From the NCBI GenBank assembly GCA_030636465.1, contig DAOVWW010000113.1, positions 1 through 5,919 of the forward strand: a stretch of DNA of 5,919 bases. The letters are read 5' to 3'. This document shows, in pieces, positions 4,993 to 5,919 of the stretch; position 1 is the first letter of the stretch, and each line of letters starts with the position of its first letter. Position numbers and translations under genes: made by a program. This stretch comes from Gammaproteobacteria bacterium. Lineage in GTDB: Bacteria > Pseudomonadota > Gammaproteobacteria > BMS3Bbin11. Under the pieces are notes generated by a model, which did not search any database, was not told where the DNA came from, and was given only the letters and a program-made list of their open reading frames with translations.

Positions 4993-5919
4993 TCACAAAC
5001 CAATCAGGAGTCTTGATGGGTCTTCCAGGTCCTGCTTAACACTGACCAGAAATTGCACGGCATCCCGTCCATCTATCAAACGGTGATCATAAGAAAGTGC
5101 CAGGTACATCATCGGCCGTATGACTATTTCACCCTCTTCAACTACGGCTCGTTGGGTAATATTATGCATCCCGAGGATGGCACTTTGAGGTGGGTTTAAT
5201 AAAGGTGTTGATAACATAGAGCCAAAAACGCCGCCATTGGTTATGGAGAAAGTCCCTCCAGTCAAATCATCAAGGCTTAGTTTCCCATCGCGTGCCTTTT
5301 GGGCAAGATGAAGAATCTGTGTTTCTATGTCACCAAAGCTGGAATGTTGTACATCTCTTAAAATGGGTACGACCAGCCCTCGAGGTGAGCTTACCGCTAT
5401 ACCGATATCAATGTAATCATGATAGATAATATCATTGCCATCAATTGATGCATTGGTGATGGGATAGTTCTGCAGCGCCTGGGTGCAGGCCTTGACGAAA
5501 AATGACATGAACCCGAGGCGTGCACCGTATCGTTTTTCAAATTCATCACGATAATGATTGCGGGCATCGATGACCGACTGCATGTTTACTTCATTGAATG
5601 TGGTCAGTATGGCTGCATCCTGTTGCGCCTGTAATAAGCGTTGCGCTATGCGTTGCCTCAAACGCGACATGGGCTCCCGGCGTTGCCCGCGCTGCACCAG
5701 GCCTTCATCCACAATCTGTACGGGCGTTTGTTGTGATGGTATTTTTTCTGTAGTCACAGGCTTGTCTGTCGCAGCTGTTTGCTGGCCTATTAATTCCAGT
5801 ACATCCTGTTTGGTGATTCGCTGATCTTTACCGGTTCCAGTCAGTATAGACAGGTCAACATTGTTTTCTCTAGCAATTTTATTTGCCGCTGGACTGGCTA
5901 TCGGCCGGGCTGTTTTTTC
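4993..5919 (-). CDS. sucB: Dihydrolipoyllysine succinyltransferase, E2 of 2-oxoglutarate dehydrogenase (5' end outside window)
   Basis: E2 transfers the succinyl group from lipoyl-lysine to CoA and forms the core of the 2-oxoglutarate dehydrogenase complex. The window holds the last 308 residues; the lipoyl domain and true start lie beyond the right edge. The first part is the peripheral subunit-binding domain ([20 protein letters not shown], then [17 protein letters not shown]), which holds E1 or E3. A Gln/Thr/Pro linker follows, then the catalytic domain from [14 protein letters not shown] onward. The active site [10 protein letters not shown] is present, with His279 and Asp283 of the fragment. 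The ending [19 protein letters not shown] matches SucB rather than pyruvate dehydrogenase E2. The GTG at 5757 falls in the linker and is not the start, because homology continues upstream. The TGA stop lies next to lpdA; sucA is expected upstream. Confidence 0.95.
   Translation of the reverse strand, partial: EKTARPIASPAANKIARENNVDLSILTGTGKDQRITKQDVLELIGQQTAATDKPVTTEKIPSQQTPVQIVDEGLVQRGQRREPMSRLRQRIAQRLLQAQQDAAILTTFNEVNMQSVIDARNHYRDEFEKRYGARLGFMSFFVKACTQALQNYPITNASIDGNDIIYHDYIDIGIAVSSPRGLVVPILRDVQHSSFGDIETQILHLAQKARDGKLSLDDLTGGTFSITNGGVFGSMLSTPLLNPPQSAILGMHNITQRAVVEEGEIVIRPMMYLALSYDHRLIDGRDAVQFLVSVKQDLEDPSRLLIGL

Noticed and set aside
5755..5757. GTG as the start of sucB
   Set aside because: The subunit-binding domain continues in frame upstream to the window edge, so this codon is an internal valine in the linker.

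Overview
The window looks like chromosome of a gammaproteobacterium of moderate GC content. The evidence is the sucB–lpdA order typical of a 2-oxoglutarate dehydrogenase operon, a YgiM-type SH3/coiled-coil/membrane-anchor protein, and a class II ribonucleotide reductase C-terminus of the kind found in Pseudomonas-like bacteria. I cannot place it at genus level. Most of the content is housekeeping; the unusual material lies between the genes.

Layout, left to right. Positions 1-588 (+) hold the C-terminal part of a B12-dependent ribonucleotide reductase (nrdJ or a separate nrdJb). A perfect 16-bp inverted repeat (599-640) separates it from the convergent ygiM-like gene (648-1328, -), which has its own extended -10 promoter. 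Next is a 159-bp almost fully palindromic MITE-like element (1460-1618) flanked by TTAA. Its right end runs into, and supplies the stop codon of, a small membrane-anchored tri-cysteine protein gene (1608-1982, -). The divergent intergenic region that follows carries an FNR/Anr-like site (2046-2059) and a 12-bp palindrome (2167-2178). It leads into a GlsB/YeaQ-type small membrane protein (2220-2474, +) and folD (2508-3362, +), probably co-transcribed. A second MITE-like element (3371-3528), with almost the same right terminus as the first and a nested CGTCATTGC-type palindromic repeat, fills the gap between folD and the convergent lpdA. The rest is the minus-strand operon end: lpdA (3554-4990), immediately preceded in transcription by sucB (4993-5919, N-terminal part outside the window).

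Functionally, SucB (E2) and LpdA (E3) are two parts of the 2-oxoglutarate dehydrogenase complex of the TCA cycle. FolD supplies one-carbon units on tetrahydrofolate for purine, thymidylate and formyl-Met synthesis, and NrdJ makes deoxyribonucleotides. The two small membrane proteins and the YgiM-like protein are envelope proteins of uncertain role. I see no phage, CRISPR, toxin-antitoxin or defence system. The best candidates for new biology are the palindromic MITE family that sits at gene 3' ends, and the FNR-like site next to the tri-cysteine membrane protein.
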